Below, one piece after another: positions 7,091-9,283 of a stretch of 9,283 nt of DNA. The notes beneath the pieces were generated by a model. The model was given only the letters and a program-made list of their open reading frames with translations. It was not told the origin of the DNA and searched no databases. The stretch spans positions 1 to 9,283 of the forward strand of contig JAUVIB010000099.1 of assembly GCA_030592985.1 (NCBI GenBank). The letters run 5' to 3'. The translations under genes were made by a program, and so were the position numbers. How positions within the stretch are numbered: position 1 is the first letter of the stretch; the number at the start of each line of letters is the position of its first letter. The stretch comes from Calditrichaceae bacterium. GTDB taxonomy: Bacteria > Calditrichota > Calditrichia > Calditrichales > Calditrichaceae.

Positions 7091-7174
7091 AGAATATCCA
7101 ATGCGACATCAATGACCCAGTGAGACAAACAAAAGACAAGTAAATTAAGAAAAGGAATTAGTATTGGATATTTT
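7091..7174. repeat. Long-stem inverted repeat with less AT-rich loop
   Basis: AATATCCAAT (7093-7102) and ATTGGATATT (7163-7172) are perfect 10-bp inverted copies; pairing extends to 14 bp (7091-7104 with 7161-7174) if two G-T pairs are allowed. The loop 7105-7160 includes a less AT-rich stretch around 7103-7131. The right arm runs into a T-rich end (TTTT 7171-7174), so an RNA made rightward could end there. It could equally be paired activator sites for the sigma-54 promoters. Confidence 0.45.
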
Positions 7175-7210
7175 ATTCGTGTGATGTATAACAAATAAAG
7201 GCTATAAACT

Positions 7211-7251
7211 ACAATTTGACATTTTTTGTATCATATACAAGTTGAAATTGT
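7211..7251. promoter_or_regulatory. Nested palindromes upstream of the plus-strand sigma-54 promoter, candidate operator
   Basis: The inner element TTGTAT-N3-ATACAA (7226-7240) is a perfect dyad. It is flanked by ACAATTT (7211-7217) and AAATTGT (7245-7251), a second dyad with nearly the same centre (7231 versus 7233). The right edge lies 11 bp before the -24 box, so a bound protein could contact or block the sigma-54 polymerase. Confidence 0.4.
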
Positions 7252-7262
7252 TTTCATATCAC

Positions 7263-7278
7263 TGGCATAATTATTGCA
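7263..7278 (+). promoter_or_regulatory. Sigma-54 (-24/-12) promoter for the NapC/NirT-type cytochrome
   Basis: TGGCATAATTATTGCA matches TGGCAYR-N4-TTGCW, with GG at 7264-7265 and GC at 7276-7277 exactly ten bases apart. The only departure is A in place of C at none of the core positions; the match to the R position is also kept. Transcription would start near 7289, leaving a 144-nt leader before ATG 7433. Confidence 0.75.
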
Positions 7279-7315
7279 AAATAACATAGGATATAATAAA
7301 ATAACTATGGATAGG

Positions 7316-7401
7316 TGAAAGGAAAGAGGAATAATTTTACTTTGATTTTTTAATAAAATTGAGTTATTTCTTTGAATAAATATAAGTTAAATTTCCTTTC
7401 A
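7316..7401 (+). repeat. 10-bp inverted repeat in the predicted 5' leader
   Basis: TGAAAGGAAA (7316-7325) and TTTCCTTTCA (7392-7401) are perfect inverted copies separated by 66 nt, wholly within the leader expected from the sigma-54 promoter. The enclosed sequence can form a further imperfect A/U stem (AATAATTTTA with the TAAAATT...TTATT side). The right arm ends 22 nt before the GGAG ribosome site at 7424-7427, so it does not directly hide it. It may be an mRNA-stabilising structure; it matches no riboswitch I recognise. Confidence 0.4.
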
Positions 7402-7432
7402 GATAAATAAGATTAAAATTATTGGAGTTTAC

Positions 7433-8947
7433 ATGCGAATAAAACTTCCCCCTTCAACCCAAAATTGGCTGTCCCTTATTGGGATAACAATTGCTTTAAT
7501 TAGTCTATTTATGATTATATTTTTAATCACAATATCACAACTTTTTTTAACTAAAGGCAACTATCTAGGATTATTTATCTATATAGTTTTACCTTCATTT
7601 ATGATTGGTGGTTTGATTGTAATCCCAATTGGTATGCTGATAAAAAGAAAAAGTATGAAAAAAACAGGAATCAGGCCAGATGGATGGCCAATAATTAACT
7701 TAAACGACTCTCGTTACAGGAATGCATTTTTTATTTTTACTATAGGGACAACAATACTACTTTTTCTTTCTGCAATTGGTTCTTATCAGGCATTTCATTT
7801 AACTGAATCCATTGAATTTTGTGGTACATTTTGTCATTCAGTAATGCATCCGGAATACGTCGCTTATAATAATTCATCACATGCGAGAGTAGCCTGCGTA
7901 GAATGCCATGTGGGTTCAGGCGTTGGTTGGTATACGAAATCAAAACTATCAGGGCTACATCAAATTATTGCTGTTATAACCAATAGTTACGAAAAACCCA
8001 TCCCGACGCCCATAGAAGATTTACGACCTGCTCGTGAAACATGCGAACAGTGTCATTGGCCAGGCAAATTTTATCCCAATACAATCCGCCATGAAAAACA
8101 TAATCTCCCGGATAAAGAAAACAGTGAATGGGATATTCATTTACGTATGAAAATTGGTGGTGCTATCGCAGCAAAGGGATTTGATAACGGTGCTCATTGG
8201 CATATTAATTCAAAAGTAAAAATAGAATATTATGCTGCTGGAAATCCCAATGAAGAAATTGATTGGGTGCGTTATACGAATTTAAACAATGGTAAGGAAA
8301 TTATATATACAAAGGACGAAAATCCGCTTAAGGAAAATCCTGAAAATGAGAAGAAAATAATAGAAATGACTTGTATCGGATGTCATAACCGTCCTTCACA
8401 TAATTATCTGGCACCTTTTGACTTTATTGACCAGGTAATAGCTACAGGAGAGATAGCCCGGGAATTACCAGAATTTAAAAGTATGACACTTGATATCTTT
8501 GATAATGAATTTACTTCAATGGACACAGCTGCCACTTTGATCCGTACGACTATTAACAACTTCTATGAAGAAGAATATCCGGAAATATATTCCTCTAAAA
8601 AAGAAATAATAGATAAATCCATTAAGGGATTAATAGAAACTACTTCGAAAAATATATTTCCAATAATGAAGGCAAGCTGGAAAGCATATCCCAATAATAT
8701 TGGACATTTAAATTATCCGGGATGTTTCCGCTGCCATAACAATGAAATGGTTTCTGAAGATGAAGAACATGTTATCAGCAAAGATTGCAATATATGTCAT
8801 ACAATTTTAGCTCAAGGGAATCCGCAAAATCTTATGATGGGAAATATCAACTCTCAATTACCATTTAAACATCCGGGAGATGTGGAAGAAGATGAATGGA
8901 ACGAAAACTTATGTAGTGATTGTCATGATGGCTTAAATCCACAATAA
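7433..8947 (+). CDS. NapC/NirT-type membrane multiheme cytochrome c (seven heme sites)
   Basis: This is probably a quinol-oxidising, membrane-anchored cytochrome that feeds periplasmic acceptors. The 504-residue product begins with three hydrophobic helices (about 11-37, 44-70, 98-120). A NapC/NrfH-like domain follows, with an unusual first heme site C130-GTF-C134-H135 (CX3CH) and nearby M138, then CVECH (155-159) and CEQCH (204-208, in the conserved LRPARETCEQCHWP). The long C-terminal part adds CIGCH (314-318), CFRCH (431-435), CNICH (452-456) and CSDCH (494-498). NapC and NrfH are about 150-200 residues with four or five hemes and a single helix, so this is a larger family. The ATG has GGAG at 7424-7427, 5 nt upstream. 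The gene is monocistronic as far as visible. The physiological acceptor is unknown; the divergent tetraheme cytochrome is a candidate. Confidence 0.88.
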   Translation: MRIKLPPSTQNWLSLIGITIALISLFMIIFLITISQLFLTKGNYLGLFIYIVLPSFMIGGLIVIPIGMLIKRKSMKKTGIRPDGWPIINLNDSRYRNAFFIFTIGTTILLFLSAIGSYQAFHLTESIEFCGTFCHSVMHPEYVAYNNSSHARVACVECHVGSGVGWYTKSKLSGLHQIIAVITNSYEKPIPTPIEDLRPARETCEQCHWPGKFYPNTIRHEKHNLPDKENSEWDIHLRMKIGGAIAAKGFDNGAHWHINSKVKIEYYAAGNPNEEIDWVRYTNLNNGKEIIYTKDENPLKENPENEKKIIEMTCIGCHNRPSHNYLAPFDFIDQVIATGEIARELPEFKSMTLDIFDNEFTSMDTAATLIRTTINNFYEEEYPEIYSSKKEIIDKSIKGLIETTSKNIFPIMKASWKAYPNNIGHLNYPGCFRCHNNEMVSEDEEHVISKDCNICHTILAQGNPQNLMMGNINSQLPFKHPGDVEEDEWNENLCSDCHDGLNPQ

Positions 8948-9283
8948 AGTGAGTTTTAAAATAGAGTTTATCTGATAAATGACTAATTATCCATGGAAAA
9001 TAAATAATGAATATCGATTAAACCATGCTATAGTCAAACATGACAGAGACATGCAGACAAGAATCTTTGTTTTTAGAAGCAAACATAAAATAGTTTTAAA
9101 GATTAAGAATTATCATTTCTTGTTCTATATTAATATGTAAGAAATAAATTCTTAGATTTTACGACACAAAATTCATTTTTAATGGGTAAGTTTAAATAAC
9201 AGACAAACCTTCGAATTCAAATCATAGATGCGTAATATAGTCACAATTGGTTATACCTTTGATCCGGCATTAATTACTGCAAA
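8948..9283. other. AT-rich region without a supported gene
   Basis: No convincing gene is seen in these 336 bp. At the right edge an ATG at 9228 opens a frame that stays open to the end (MRNIVTIGYTFDPALITA) but has no ribosome site. A minus-strand frame also enters from the right edge and stops at 9251-9253. Either could be the edge of a neighbouring gene, and they cannot be told apart here. Confidence 0.5.
9103..9160 (+). terminator. Imperfect hairpin after the NapC-type gene, candidate terminator
   Basis: AAGAATT (9105-9111) pairs with AATTCTT (9147-9153), and ATTTCTT (9115-9121) pairs with AAGAAAT (9139-9145), around a small asymmetric internal loop and a 17-nt apical loop. A short T-run (9157-9160) follows. 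It lies about 155 bp after the stop codon and is A/U-rich, so its strength is doubtful. Confidence 0.3.

Larger units (their letters stand above)
6714..7432. other. Divergent regulatory region between two cytochrome genes
   Basis: This 719-bp, very AT-rich stretch lies between divergent cytochrome genes and contains no convincing protein gene; reading frames are short and lack ribosome sites. It holds two sigma-54 promoters (6892-6907 minus; 7263-7278 plus), a sigma-70-like promoter (6980-7008 plus), several palindromes (6913-6938 A/T only, 7027-7054, 7091-7174, 7211-7251) and a 5' leader repeat (7316-7401). Predicted leaders are about 168 nt for the minus gene and 144 nt for the plus gene. 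The arrangement suggests shared control by an enhancer-binding activator acting from the middle of the region; that activator is not encoded in the window. Confidence 0.7.

Noticed and set aside
7216..7221. Second TTGACA as a sigma-70 -35 box
   Set aside because: No acceptable -10 hexamer is found 16-18 bp downstream; it is part of the palindrome region instead.
9266..9280. Third sigma-54-like element (GGCAT...CTGC) at the right edge
   Set aside because: GG and GC are separated by 11 rather than 10 bases and the -12 box is CTGCA; it may also lie within a coding frame.

Overview
The window is AT-rich bacterial DNA. It holds a + strand operon for a group 3b [NiFe] hydrogenase (sulfhydrogenase, hydBGDA type) with its own protease and sensory genes. 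To the right lies a divergent pair of multiheme c-type cytochrome genes. Short or overlapping gene junctions, Shine-Dalgarno sites, sigma-54 promoters and signal-peptide cytochromes point to an anaerobic or microaerophilic bacterium that handles H2 and respires with periplasmic cytochromes. Gene style and cytochrome types would fit the FCB group (Calditrichota/Ignavibacteriota-like) or a deltaproteobacterial-type anaerobe. This placement is inference, as no rRNA or marker gene is present.

Bases 1-6007 (+): hydB (5' end outside the window), hydG, hydD and hydA, the four subunits of a soluble NAD(P)-linked hydrogenase. They are followed by a HycI/HybD-type maturation protease, a receiver-only response regulator, a six-helix membrane histidine kinase and a stand-alone tandem-ACT protein. 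Junctions are 13-bp gap, 4-bp overlap, 1-bp overlap, 7-bp gap, 11-bp overlap, 51-bp gap with a small hairpin, and 8-bp overlap, so this is probably one operon. The kinase carries a GGxxNP signature between TM3 and TM4, like the quinone-sensing RegB/PrrB kinases, and a Cys/His cluster in an outer loop. This suggests redox control of, or by, the hydrogenase.

Bases 6008-6167: convergent intergenic region with an inverted repeat, a candidate shared terminator. Bases 6168-6713 (-): tetraheme cytochrome of the c554-like family with a signal peptide.

Bases 6714-7432: a 719-bp divergent regulatory region. It contains two excellent sigma-54 (-24/-12) promoters, one facing each cytochrome gene, with several palindromes and a sigma-70-like promoter between them. 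Bases 7433-8947 (+): membrane-anchored NapC/NirT-type cytochrome with seven heme sites, the first an unusual CX3CH. Bases 8948-9283 hold no convincing gene.

Working model (inference): the hydrogenase exchanges electrons between H2 and NAD(P)H in the cytoplasm. The kinase/receiver pair senses membrane redox state. The divergent cytochromes form a separate sigma-54-controlled quinol-to-periplasm electron route.
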